From: a virus
IMG/VR virus record: IMGVR_UViG_3300027499_000008
Coordinates: 1 to 49,736 of that record
Length of the DNA: 49,736 nucleotides
Strand: one strand, 5' to 3'
Part shown: positions 6,052-12,188 of the stretch, piece after piece
Position numbering within the stretch: the first letter of the stretch is position 1
Layout of the letters: each line of letters opens with the position of its first letter
Translations under genes and position numbers: made by a program
The notes under the pieces: model-generated
Told to the model about the DNA's origin: nothing
Seen by the model: only the letters and a program-made list of their open reading frames with translations
Database searches by the model: none

Positions 6052-6065
6052 GTCAACCACAACCC

Positions 6066-6081
6066 GCCCCCTCACGGGGGC
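6066..6081 (+). other. intercistronic hairpin
   Basis: GCCCCC and GGGGGC pair around TCAC between the ATPase and the VWA gene, just upstream of GAAGGAGA. There is no U-tract. Confidence 0.5.
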
Positions 6082-6097
6082 TCCGAAGGAGAACCAC

Positions 6098-7306
6098 ATG
6101 CTGTCCGCCGAGGACCGAATCACCAAGGCCCGTGCCAAGATCATGCGCGACGAGCGCTTCACCGCCATCTCACCGATCCTGATGGTCGGTTCGTGGCAAG
6201 TGGTGGACGACATACCCACTGCGGCAACCAACGGACGCGACGTCTTTTATGGTCGAGCCTTCGTCAACCAGTGCGACGACAAGCTCTTGCGCTTCGTCGT
6301 CTTGCACGAGTACTTCCACGTAATGCTCATGCACATGACGACGTGGGCCAAGCTCGACAAGGACGACGCGCAACTGTCCAACATCGCCAAGGACATGGTG
6401 ATCAACAACATGCTCAAGGCGATGGACCCGGGCGGGCAGTTCATCACCATCTGGGAGAACGCGTACTGTGACCCGCAGTACGATGGGCTCGACACCGGTG
6501 AGGTGTACAGGCGGCTCAAACAACAGGCACAGTCCAAGCCGCAGAGCGGCGGGGGCGGCAGCGGCAACGGGCCCAAGGGTCAACAGTTCGACCAGCACCA
6601 ACCTGCGGCGGGCGATGGGGACGGCGACGGTGACGAGGGTGGACCCGCACCCCTGACTCAGGCCGAGGCCGAGGAGGTAGCCAAGGCTGTCGACAACGCG
6701 CTGCGCCAAGGGGCGCTGATCGCAGGCAAGACGGGTGCTGGCATGTCCCGTGACATCGAGGCGCTCCTTGAGCCTGTGGTGCCCTGGCAGGACGTGCTGC
6801 GTGACTGGCTGACCAACACCGCCAAGGGCGGCGACCTGTCGACGTGGGCTCGGCCCGCTCGACGCTGGCTCGGGCAGGATCTCTACCTGCCATCACGGTA
6901 CACGGAAGCGGTCGACCGCATCGTGATCGGTATTGACACCAGCGGCTCCATCGACGACGAGCAACTCCGCCGTGCACTGAGCGAGGCGGCCAGTGCCTGC
7001 GAGGCTGTCTGTCCGCAGATGGTCGACGTGATCTATTGGGACTGGGCGGTCGCAGCACACGAGTCCTACGAGGGCGAGCGGGTGCAGGACATCGTCAAGG
7101 CGACGAAGCCCAAGGGCGGCGGGGGTACCGACGTGCGGGCCCTGTTCAACTTCATCGACCAGCGGGGGCTGAACCCCAACGCGGTGATCGTCTTCACCGA
7201 TGGCTACACGCCGTGGCCTGCGGACCTCAAGCACCCGACGCTGTGGTGCATCAGCACCAAGGGGCTCCGCGCCCCGGTGGGGGAGACGCTGTATGTCCCA
7301 GCCTGA
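6098..7306 (+). CDS. VWA-domain protein with HExxH metallopeptidase-like domain
   Basis: This is a 402-residue protein. The ATG at 6098 has GAAGGAGA upstream. The N-terminal domain carries HEYFH (residues 70-74), an HExxH zinc motif, followed by NIAKDMVINN. This resembles the putative metallopeptidase part of DUF2201-type proteins. A Gly/Asp-rich linker (about 148-183) leads to a C-terminal VWA domain with the MIDAS motif DTSGS (280-284), a downstream GGTD and FTDGY. All three MIDAS elements are present, so Mg binding is likely. It is the expected partner of the upstream AAA ATPase. Its last 14 nt overlap the next gene. Confidence 0.85.
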   Translation: MLSAEDRITKARAKIMRDERFTAISPILMVGSWQVVDDIPTAATNGRDVFYGRAFVNQCDDKLLRFVVLHEYFHVMLMHMTTWAKLDKDDAQLSNIAKDMVINNMLKAMDPGGQFITIWENAYCDPQYDGLDTGEVYRRLKQQAQSKPQSGGGGSGNGPKGQQFDQHQPAAGDGDGDGDEGGPAPLTQAEAEEVAKAVDNALRQGALIAGKTGAGMSRDIEALLEPVVPWQDVLRDWLTNTAKGGDLSTWARPARRWLGQDLYLPSRYTEAVDRIVIGIDTSGSIDDEQLRRALSEAASACEAVCPQMVDVIYWDWAVAAHESYEGERVQDIVKATKPKGGGGTDVRALFNFIDQRGLNPNAVIVFTDGYTPWPADLKHPTLWCISTKGLRAPVGETLYVPA

Positions 7307-7598
7307 CGCGGCACCGGAGCTGCCCAAACCCCTCGGTGGGGGGCGAAGCTGGCACCATATCGAGGACAAGCTCGTTGAAGCCTATACCCTGTACGAGCTT
7401 TACACCATGCCGGAGGGATACAGCACGACCAAACGACGGGCGACGCTGTCACGCATCAAGGGGGAGCCTGGGTGGGTTCTGACCGGAGTGCGGATGAACC
7501 CTATCAACGTGTCTCAGTGGCGATGGCAGTTGCAACTCCCACCGAGCGAAGACCCACCCTTTGAGTTAGCGGAGGCAATGTATGACGCTGCCAAGTGA
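7293..7598 (+). CDS. hypothetical protein, paralogue of next gene
   Basis: This is a 101-residue protein. The ATG at 7293 lies inside the end of the VWA gene and follows GGGGGAG. The C-terminus, PPFELAEAMYDAAK, is closely matched by the end of the next gene, PPFKVVEALYDAAR, so the two are probably tandem paralogues. No catalytic motif is visible. A mixed strand/helix small domain is likely. Function is unknown. Confidence 0.7.
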   Translation: MSQPDAAPELPKPLGGGRSWHHIEDKLVEAYTLYELYTMPEGYSTTKRRATLSRIKGEPGWVLTGVRMNPINVSQWRWQLQLPPSEDPPFELAEAMYDAAK

Positions 7599-7836
7599 CA
7601 CACTAAGACCCAACAGACTCTGGTTTGACTTCGGAGGTGCAGGCCTGCTGGTCTATGTACTGCGGGAGTCGGTAGACGGAAGACCGTACAGAATGATCGC
7701 CGAGATCAGTAGGAAAGCAAACACACCGTGGAAGGTAGAGGCAATACTACCTAACAACACGTTGTGGCAAACGACCATCGACGTCGAAGCACCGCCGTTC
7801 AAGGTGGTCGAGGCACTGTATGACGCGGCGCGTTGA
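7582..7836 (+). CDS. hypothetical protein, paralogue of preceding gene
   Basis: This is an 84-residue protein. The ATG at 7582 overlaps the preceding gene by 17 nt. The middle contains short beta strands (LWFDFGGAGLLVYVLRES) and the C-terminus shares the P-P-F-x-x-x-E-A-x-Y-D-A-A motif with the upstream gene. Tandem duplication followed by divergence is the simplest reading. Function is unknown. Confidence 0.7.
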   Translation: MTLPSDTLRPNRLWFDFGGAGLLVYVLRESVDGRPYRMIAEISRKANTPWKVEAILPNNTLWQTTIDVEAPPFKVVEALYDAAR

Positions 7837-7837
7837 C

Positions 7838-7850
7838 ACCGCGAAGCGGT
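7838..7850 (+). other. intercistronic hairpin
   Basis: ACCGC and GCGGT pair around GAA shortly after a stop codon. It is short and has no U-tract. Confidence 0.35.
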
Positions 7851-7898
7851 CCCGGCGCGGACCGGATGTCGCCCCTCAACCCTAACCAAGGAAATCCC

Positions 7899-8201
7899 AT
7901 GAGCAAAGCACAGTTCGACAAAGTGATCCTCTCGTTCGGCGGCACCGAGCTGATCGTCCCTCGGGATGCAGCGATGGCGGTGTTCAACCTCTTCGCTGGC
8001 CACGATGTGTACAGGGTCCAGACGTGGTACGAAAAAAACTACCACTACAGCAAACAGACAGCAGTGCACTTGGAAGATCACAGCATGCCCACCATCCGCA
8101 CGCTGGGTCCGGTGCAGTTCGCAACGATGCGGGCCAACGCTGAGGCCAAGGAAGAGCAGGAGCGGGCAGAACAGAGAGCCAAGAAGGAAGCGAATGCTTG
8201 A
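7899..8201 (+). CDS. hypothetical phage protein
   Basis: This is a 100-residue protein. The ATG at 7899 follows AAGGAAAT. The longer ORF from 7833 lacks a binding site. The N-terminal half has beta-type sequence (VILSFGGTELIVP) and the C-terminal 25 residues form a strongly charged helix (EAKEEQERAEQRAKKEANA). No family is recognised. The stop overlaps the next gene's start by 8 nt. Confidence 0.7.
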   Translation: MSKAQFDKVILSFGGTELIVPRDAAMAVFNLFAGHDVYRVQTWYEKNYHYSKQTAVHLEDHSMPTIRTLGPVQFATMRANAEAKEEQERAEQRAKKEANA

Positions 8202-8472
8202 GCCCAAGCGCAACCCCAAGTCGTCCTACCACATCAACGCTTCCTCGAACTTGCCCCCGGAGTACGTCTACGTCACGACCTACCCGCCGATGCCTGAGGA
8301 GGTGCGCACCGGTACCTACCGCCGCGATGTGTTGCCCCGGTGGATGGTCGAGGCGATGGCGATTCTGGACGCTGGACACCCCGAGACGATCTACGGCATC
8401 GGTGTGCGGGTAGGTGAAAATTCCTACTGGATTGAGCCCGTGGGCGTTGACAGCGTTAAAAGGAGTTGGTAG
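8194..8472 (+). CDS. hypothetical phage protein
   Basis: This is a 92-residue protein. The ATG at 8194 follows AAGAAGGAAG and overlaps the previous gene. The sequence includes PRWMVEAMAILDAG and a C-terminal beta hairpin-like GVRVGENSYWIEPVG. I do not recognise a family. Its 3' end contains a promoter (8447-8475) for the next gene, so codons and promoter boxes overlap. Confidence 0.7.
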   Translation: MLEPKRNPKSSYHINASSNLPPEYVYVTTYPPMPEEVRTGTYRRDVLPRWMVEAMAILDAGHPETIYGIGVRVGENSYWIEPVGVDSVKRSW

Positions 8473-8475
8473 AGT
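8447..8475 (+). promoter_or_regulatory. sigma70-type promoter
   Basis: TTGACA (8447-8452) and TAGAGT (8470-8475) are 17 bp apart. The -10 begins on the TAG stop of the preceding gene. Downstream are a roughly 90-nt leader with two hairpins and a single gene closed by terminators, which supports use of the promoter. Confidence 0.65.
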
Positions 8476-8509
8476 CGGACCACCAATCAACGGAGTAGCC
8501 GTCAATCAA

Positions 8510-8558
8510 GCACCGACCCCGGTGCGCTAACCCTTCGCCCGCTGCTACTCGACGGGCG
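8510..8558 (+). other. two-hairpin leader
   Basis: GCACCG/CGGTGC (8510-8525) and CGCCCG/CGGGCG (8536-8558) form two consecutive stems in the short leader between the promoter and the ATG at 8573. This repeats, on a small scale, the arrangement of strong promoter plus structured leader seen at 1269-1735. Confidence 0.5.
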
Positions 8559-8572
8559 CATCAGAGGACAAC

Positions 8573-8842
8573 ATGTTCCAAATCGAAGCAGACGTTTCCA
8601 TCCCCAAGGGCACCCGCCCGGGCCGTCGTGGCACCACGTTCCCGTTCGCTGACATGGGAGTCGGCCACTCTTTCCTGATCCCCTTCGACACGTCGGGTGA
8701 CGAGGGCAAGAAGCTGGTGGACTCGTGGCGGCGCAAGGTGCTGAACGCACGCAAGAAGTTCGAGGGTACCGAGGGCTATCAGGACTTCGAGACCCGCACT
8801 GCCGTCCTTGAGGGAGGTCTGCGCGTGTGGCGCACCGCCTGA
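8573..8842 (+). CDS. conserved phage protein (DUF7303-like), own promoter and terminators
   Basis: This is an 89-residue protein. The ATG follows AGAGGACAAC. The pattern 'PFADM.VG.SFLIPF...' near the start and 'GLRVWR' at the end is shared by many phage proteins that I believe are grouped as DUF7303 (from memory). A diverged paralogue lies at 24721-24957 with 'IGQSFFLP' and 'GIRVWR'. A small DNA-binding or regulatory protein is possible but not shown. The gene stands alone between a promoter at 8447 and terminators at 8866-8932, so it is probably expressed at its own high level. Confidence 0.75.
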   Translation: MFQIEADVSIPKGTRPGRRGTTFPFADMGVGHSFLIPFDTSGDEGKKLVDSWRRKVLNARKKFEGTEGYQDFETRTAVLEGGLRVWRTA

Positions 8843-8865
8843 ACGACGACAACGTTCCCCACTCA

Positions 8866-8891
8866 ACGCTCTGCAAACGCAGGGCGTTTTT
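8866..8891 (+). terminator. intrinsic terminator
   Basis: ACGCTCTGC and GCAGGGCGT pair (one G-U) around AAAC and run into TTTTT. It closes the single-gene unit at 8573-8842. Confidence 0.8.
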
Positions 8892-8898
8892 CATGGCC

Positions 8899-8932
8899 GA
8901 ACGCTCAACACCCGCCAGGGCAGGGCGTTTTT
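8899..8932 (+). terminator. second terminator-like element
   Basis: An ACGCTC ... GGGCGT stem with a long loop ends in GTTTTTG. The CAGGGCGTTTTT segment duplicates that of the terminator just upstream. It is a weaker hairpin and is probably a backup. Confidence 0.5.
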
Positions 8933-8939
8933 GTTGGCT

Positions 8940-8975
8940 GTCCGCTTTGCGGACGGTCATCCGCCCGAAGGGCGG
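8940..8975 (+). other. two consecutive hairpins before gene start
   Basis: GTCCGC/GCGGAC (8940-8954, loop TTT) and CCGCCC/GGGCGG (8961-8975, loop GAA) stand between the terminators and the AGGAGAG site of the gene at 8995. They resemble the other intercistronic hairpins. Confidence 0.5.
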
Positions 8976-8994
8976 TAACTCTAGGAGAGCACAG

Positions 8995-9297
8995 ATGACA
9001 AACAAGATTGCACATAAGATCAAGAAGCTGGACAGCTTCCGGGGCGAAGCGGAGCTGTTCCGCATGGAGCCCCCGCACGAAGGTCACGAGTACGTCGTGG
9101 TCAGCGCTGTCAAGCCCAAGCCCACGGGCATGCCTGAAATCGACAACATCCCGGGCATCTTTGACCCCGAGACGTACATCTTCGGTGCCCGCCCTGACGG
9201 CGTGGTAGCAGAGTGGTGTGAACTCCCGGGCAGCTTCCAGGGTGCGATGGACATCCCGCAGGCACTGCGCAACGCAGGGTATGAGGTGAAGGAATGA
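8995..9297 (+). CDS. hypothetical phage protein
   Basis: This is a 100-residue protein. The ATG at 8995 follows TAGGAGAGCACAG. The ORF could be extended to 8827 but that would span two terminators. The sequence reads as a small beta-rich domain (HEGHEYVVVSAVKPK; ETYIFGARPDG) followed by a short helix. No family is recognised. Its stop overlaps the ATG of the next gene (ATGA), starting a chain of coupled small genes. Confidence 0.7.
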   Translation: MTNKIAHKIKKLDSFRGEAELFRMEPPHEGHEYVVVSAVKPKPTGMPEIDNIPGIFDPETYIFGARPDGVVAEWCELPGSFQGAMDIPQALRNAGYEVKE

Positions 9298-9449
9298 ACA
9301 CCAAAATGTTACGCCGTGCCCGGGCCTTGTGGGCCTCGGGCGACCGCCGCCTGGACCGGCACAATCAGCGGGCATGGGTCCGCGCCATCCGTCGGCTGGG
9401 TAGCCGCTGGCTACTCGCCACGCACGTGCCGAGGAAGGAGTTGCTATGA
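9294..9449 (+). CDS. 51-residue basic protein
   Basis: This is a short, very basic protein (start MNTKMLRRARALWASGDRR, about one third Arg/Lys/His) and probably all helical. It overlaps both neighbours by ATGA, which supports translation by re-initiation. The GAAGGA just before the start serves as binding site. Nucleic-acid or membrane binding is possible from the charge. No family is recognised. Confidence 0.6.
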   Translation: MNTKMLRRARALWASGDRRLDRHNQRAWVRAIRRLGSRWLLATHVPRKELL

Positions 9450-9700
9450 GCGGCGGCTACTTCGACTACGAACAGTGTCGGATGCAGAACATGGCGGACA
9501 GACTCGCGTCTGTTATCGAGACGGATGACCAGTACAGCAAGGAGACGCTCGCGGAGTTCCACAAGGGACTCGTGCTGCTCATGGCGGCAGCGGTGTACTT
9601 GGAGCGCATCGACTTCCTACTCTGCGGCGACGACAGCGAAGAGTCGTTTCACGTGCGGCTAAAAGAAGATCTACTTCCCACCCACAAGGATGCACCATGA
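9446..9700 (+). CDS. conserved phage protein (MSGGYFDY family)
   Basis: This is an 84-residue protein. The ATG overlaps the previous stop and follows AAGGAG. The opening MSGGYFDYEQCRMQNMADRL matches a small protein family common in phages and plasmids whose members begin SGGYFDY and carry helices of this type. Function is unknown. The remainder is helical, with a hydrophobic stretch LVLLMAAAVYLERIDFLL that could be a core helix rather than a membrane span. Confidence 0.75.
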   Translation: MSGGYFDYEQCRMQNMADRLASVIETDDQYSKETLAEFHKGLVLLMAAAVYLERIDFLLCGDDSEESFHVRLKEDLLPTHKDAP

Positions 9701-9906
9701 AACACGATTACTACATCAAGCCGACAGTGCGTCGGCTCCCCAAGGGCGCCGACTACCAAGGGCGCTACCCCGAAGCCGCAGAGCCCTGCACCGACGTCGG
9801 GCAGGAGGACGAAGACCCGAAGGAGGACACGATGTGGTTCTGGGTCGTAATCGTCGTGATCTTCACCGCCGTTGTGGTGGCGGCAGCATGGGAGGGGTTG
9901 GCATGA
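9697..9906 (+). CDS. small membrane protein
   Basis: This is a 69-residue protein with an ATG overlapping the previous stop. Residues of about 46-65 (WFWVVIVVIFTAVVVAAAW) form one strong transmembrane helix after a soluble acidic N-terminal part. An internal ATG right before the helix (9832), preceded by GAAGGAGGACACG, could give a second, 24-residue membrane peptide. Function is unknown. Small membrane proteins of this kind in early phage regions may act on the host envelope, which is speculation. Confidence 0.65.
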   Translation: MKHDYYIKPTVRRLPKGADYQGRYPEAAEPCTDVGQEDEDPKEDTMWFWVVIVVIFTAVVVAAAWEGLA

Positions 9907-10187
9907 GCAAGCACACACCGGGTCCGTGGAACATAGTTTTAGGCTACACCATTGATGAAATTCCATGCTATTGGTTGATCGTTGGTTCCGGTCTAATTAT
10001 TGGGGACATTCGATCGGATAACGTCAACGATGGTTGTCTGCTTGCCGCCGCTCCCGATCTGCTGGAGGCGTTGAAAAACATCGTGAACTTGTGGGACCAC
10101 CACGCAAGCGCGCACGGCGATGGAACCATCTTTCCGCTGCACGTAGCTGCCCGCGCAGCAATCGCCAAAGCGGAGGGCGCAGCATGA
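9903..10187 (+). CDS. conserved phage protein (HTPGPW...AAAPDLLEAL)
   Basis: This is a 94-residue protein. It begins MSKHTPGPWNI and contains LLAAAPDLLEALKNIV, the two hallmarks of a small protein family found in very many phages and of unknown function. The ATG overlaps the stop of the previous gene. The codon choice in the first half is AT-richer than in its neighbours. Confidence 0.8.
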   Translation: MSKHTPGPWNIVLGYTIDEIPCYWLIVGSGLIIGDIRSDNVNDGCLLAAAPDLLEALKNIVNLWDHHASAHGDGTIFPLHVAARAAIAKAEGAA

Positions 10188-10747
10188 CCACGCTACGCGA
10201 AGCTGTTCAGCAGGCGCTGGAGGCGTTGTTAGCCGCTTGGCAGCACAACCCGCACTGGCAAACCAACGACGCCATCACCGCCCTCCGCGACGCGCTGGCG
10301 CAGCCCGAACCCCGTAACCAGTGCGGCGAAACGTGCGAGCGCGCCAAGCTCTGTGCGGTGTGTGCGCGGGGATTGGAGGAGACTGCACAACCCCCCTGCG
10401 ACATTGCCGAAGACGGCGTGTGTGAGGTGATCGACTGCTGTCGCAAGTTGCCGCAGATACTGGAGGCGCTTGAAATCGGTTACGACTCGGCGCAGGCTGA
10501 AGCCGCCCAGTACCACGCTGCTATGGCTGGATACAGGCCCGAGCGGCACGCTGAGATGGATGCGGATGTGCAGAAGATTGCGAAGGCCATCACCGCAGTC
10601 AAGGCAGTGCTGGAGCAGGAGGAGCAGGAGCCAACAGCGCGCTACAAATGTACTGTGGTTGATGACCAGCATCCAAACGGCGTGCCTTTTGAGCAGTGGG
10701 TAAACGCACCGCCAATGGGCCGACGCCATGCTCGCAGAGAGGAGTAA
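10184..10747 (+). CDS. hypothetical helical protein
   Basis: This is a 187-residue protein with ATGA coupling to the previous gene. The N-terminal third (VQQALEALLAAWQHNPHWQTNDAITALRDALAQPE) resembles the start of many phage proteins with short helical pairs ending in 'ALAQPEP'. A cysteine-rich middle (CGETCERAKLCAVCARG) might bind a metal. A helix and a C-terminal YKCTVVDDQHPNG segment follow. Function is unknown. Confidence 0.7.
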   Translation: MTTLREAVQQALEALLAAWQHNPHWQTNDAITALRDALAQPEPRNQCGETCERAKLCAVCARGLEETAQPPCDIAEDGVCEVIDCCRKLPQILEALEIGYDSAQAEAAQYHAAMAGYRPERHAEMDADVQKIAKAITAVKAVLEQEEQEPTARYKCTVVDDQHPNGVPFEQWVNAPPMGRRHARREE

Positions 10748-10750
10748 GGA

Positions 10751-10996
10751 ATGAACGGACCATTCACCATCAAGCACAAGATCGACAACTGCTTCCGACT
10801 CGCCAAGGAGTGCGGGTTTGAGTTGCGAGAGAACGGCAATCACTACGTGGCCGGGGAGATCTATCTGTACGCCGCGCCTGACAACACGGTGTTTGCAAAG
10901 GACGTGTGCCTGGAACGCTTCCCGTCGTGGGAGCTTGTAGAGGCGTTCCTCGCAGGCTACCTCAAGGCGGAGCTGGCGCACCGGGCTGGGAGATAG
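10751..10996 (+). CDS. hypothetical phage protein
   Basis: This is an 81-residue protein. The ATG follows AGAGGAGTAAGG. The central RENGNHYVAGEIYLYAAPDNTVFAK suggests a beta sheet, followed by a helix (ELVEAFLAGYLKAELA). I do not recognise the family. It is spaced one base before the next gene's start. Confidence 0.65.
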   Translation: MNGPFTIKHKIDNCFRLAKECGFELRENGNHYVAGEIYLYAAPDNTVFAKDVCLERFPSWELVEAFLAGYLKAELAHRAGR

Positions 10997-10997
10997 C

Positions 10998-11210
10998 GTG
11001 ACCCTCCCCGCCGACGTCGCCCGCTGCGCGGGGTACGGCGCAGCCGAGTGCAGCACCTGCCGCCGCTACACAGACCCGCCGCATGAGCGGCAGACATGGA
11101 CAGGCCCATGGGAACTCGAAGGGGTTCCTTGTGAAATGAGGATACCGTATGACCCCCAACCAGCAACTCCAGTGCATGACAACCGCCAGTTGGTTAGCTG
11201 GCTACGTTGA
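10998..11210 (+). CDS. small cysteine-containing phage protein
   Basis: This is a 70-residue protein with a GTG start at 10998 and GGGAG upstream. The pattern VARCAGYG...CSTCRRYTDP...GPWELEGVPCEM recalls small phage proteins with four conserved cysteines (RC, CxxC, PC) that may bind zinc. Function is unknown. Its 3' part overlaps a second ORF from 11149 in another frame, so its true C-terminus is a little uncertain. Confidence 0.6.
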   Translation: MTLPADVARCAGYGAAECSTCRRYTDPPHERQTWTGPWELEGVPCEMRIPYDPQPATPVHDNRQLVSWLR

Positions 11211-11382
11211 CGGCCTTGAAGATAAGCAGCGGCACTCCGCGCTTGTCGCGCACATTACCCGAGCAGCAGAACTGCTTTTGATCGTATGGAGTGAATCACA
11301 ATGCACGACCCAGTCAACCACCCCCAGCACTACACCGAGCACCCGTCAGGTGTCGAGTGCATCCAGATCACCGAGCACATGA
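11149..11382 (+). CDS. hypothetical ORF overlapping both neighbours
   Basis: This is a 77-residue ORF. The ATG at 11149 has GAGGATACCGT upstream and the first 50 residues (ASWLAGYVDGLEDKQRHSAL, then a helix) read like a real protein. The last part, overlapping the DUF3310 gene by 82 nt, is Ser/Thr-rich and looks like the shadow of the other frame. It may be a real overlapping gene or a frameshift remnant. Confidence 0.4.
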   Translation: MTPNQQLQCMTTASWLAGYVDGLEDKQRHSALVAHITRAAELLLIVWSESQCTTQSTTPSTTPSTRQVSSASRSPST

Positions 11383-11513
11383 ACTTCTGCCTCGGCAACG
11401 CGGTGAAGTACATCTGGCGTGCCGACCTGAAACACGACGCCGTTGAGGATCTCAAGAAGGCCCGGTGGTATATCGACAGAGAGATTAAGAGGAGAGAAGG
11501 TGCCAAGAGCTGA
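11301..11513 (+). CDS. DUF3310 protein (nucleotide kinase-like)
   Basis: This is a 70-residue protein that is nearly all DUF3310. The order is VNHPQHY, then VECIQITEH, then FCLGNAVKYIWRA and EDLKKARWYIDREI. This domain is very common in phages and is often labelled nucleotide kinase or SaV-like, though its activity is poorly defined. The ATG at 11301 has GGAG upstream. The 3' end lies in a 24-bp direct repeat that also supplies the binding site and GTG start of the following gene. Confidence 0.9.
   Translation: MHDPVNHPQHYTEHPSGVECIQITEHMNFCLGNAVKYIWRADLKHDAVEDLKKARWYIDREIKRREGAKS
11490..11513 (+). repeat. 24-bp gene-junction repeat, copy 1
   Basis: This is an exact 24-bp direct repeat of 11758-11781. 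It holds the Shine-Dalgarno site, the GTG start with the first codons of the downstream gene, and the stop codon of the upstream gene. As a result two upstream proteins end in RREGAKS and two downstream proteins begin MPRA. Confidence 0.9.
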
Positions 11514-11781
11514 AAATACCGACAGGCCCGCCGGTAAACTTTGGTCAAAGCAAACAGTCGAGGAGCGTGTTCGCACCGCGCTTTCGGCACAACAACGGCT
11601 TGTGGAAGAAATAGACCCCGGCGATACGTTCCTCACTCACGACAACGCCGTCAACAACCCCACGCGGTACATTTATGTGGATCTCAACCGCCATTTCCTG
11701 CATGTGCTGGAAACAATTTTGGAAGAGCGCAACGTGCGCTGGGACGGCGAACCCCAAAGGAGAGAAGGTGCCAAGAGCTGA
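11500..11781 (+). CDS. hypothetical phage protein between repeats
   Basis: This is a 93-residue protein. The GTG at 11500 follows GGAG by 5 nt, and the longer ORF from 11443 overlaps DUF3310. It lies exactly between the two copies of the 24-bp junction repeat. It therefore begins and ends with repeat-encoded residues (MPRAEN at the start, RREGAKS at the end), as if it were a cassette inserted by recombination. The core contains DPGDTFLTHDNAVNNP and RYIYVDLNRHFLHVLETIL. No family is recognised. Confidence 0.65.
   Translation: MPRAENTDRPAGKLWSKQTVEERVRTALSAQQRLVEEIDPGDTFLTHDNAVNNPTRYIYVDLNRHFLHVLETILEERNVRWDGEPQRREGAKS
11758..11781 (+). repeat. 24-bp gene-junction repeat, copy 2
   Basis: This is the second exact copy of 11490-11513, at the junction between the cassette-like gene and the winged-helix gene. 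Confidence 0.9.
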
Positions 11782-11992
11782 TAACATCAAGAAATGCGCC
11801 GACATGCTGGCCCTGTGGGTCAAGGCTCCGAGAACCATTGACGAACTGACCGAGCTGACCGGGCTCGACAGAGGCACGATCTACCGCTGGCGCAAGGCTC
11901 TGGAAGATGAAGGTCTGCTATGCAAGTGCGGGAAGACAGAAGCCAAGGCTGTCATATGGATCTGGAACCCACCAACGAAGGACAAACCATGA
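11768..11992 (+). CDS. small winged-helix DNA-binding protein A
   Basis: This is a 74-residue protein. The GTG start at 11768 lies in the junction repeat with GGAG 5 nt upstream. Residues of about 10-50 (LWVKAPRTIDELTELTG, then RGTIYRWRKALEDEG) form a helix-turn-helix with a following wing, like the IclR/MarR-type or HTH_24 fold. A paralogue lies at 12412-12660. It is probably a phage transcription regulator. The palindromic sites at 131-2282 are possible targets, which is an inference. Confidence 0.75.
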   Translation: MPRADNIKKCADMLALWVKAPRTIDELTELTGLDRGTIYRWRKALEDEGLLCKCGKTEAKAVIWIWNPPTKDKP

Positions 11993-12054
11993 TCGAACTC
12001 ATCGCGATTGCCAACATCGTTGGCACACTGGTTCTCTTGCTATGGTGCGAATGA
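11989..12054 (+). CDS. 21-residue single-span membrane microprotein
   Basis: This tiny ORF encodes M-I-E-L, then a hydrophobic run (IAIANIVGTLVLLLW) and C-E. It overlaps the previous stop (ATGA) and the next start (ATGATG), so it sits neatly in the coupled chain. One membrane helix fills nearly the entire protein. Function is unknown. Holin-like, antiholin-like or envelope-modifying roles cannot be told apart. Confidence 0.5.
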   Translation: MIELIAIANIVGTLVLLLWCE

Positions 12055-12188
12055 TGCACCCATCAGGATTGACACTCGCCCGCTGGGCGTGGCCCTTCAA
12101 GACCGACGCGGAGCGCGTACTGGTCGCACGGTGGTTCGCCAAGCAAGACCGCGCCCATCGTGGGCAAGGTGAGGAGGCACTGCTATGA
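12051..12188 (+). CDS. 45-residue hypothetical protein
   Basis: This small basic protein (start MMHPSGLTLARWAWPFKTDAE) has its ATG overlapping the previous stop and its own stop overlapping the next ATG. The helix DAERVLVARWFAKQDRA is amphipathic. No family is recognised. Confidence 0.55.
   Translation: MMHPSGLTLARWAWPFKTDAERVLVARWFAKQDRAHRGQGEEALL

Noticed and set aside
5981-6097. Extended N-terminus for the VWA protein from ATG 5981
   Set aside because: The extension overlaps the ATPase gene in another frame and crosses a hairpin. ATG 6098 has a strong GAAGGAGA site.
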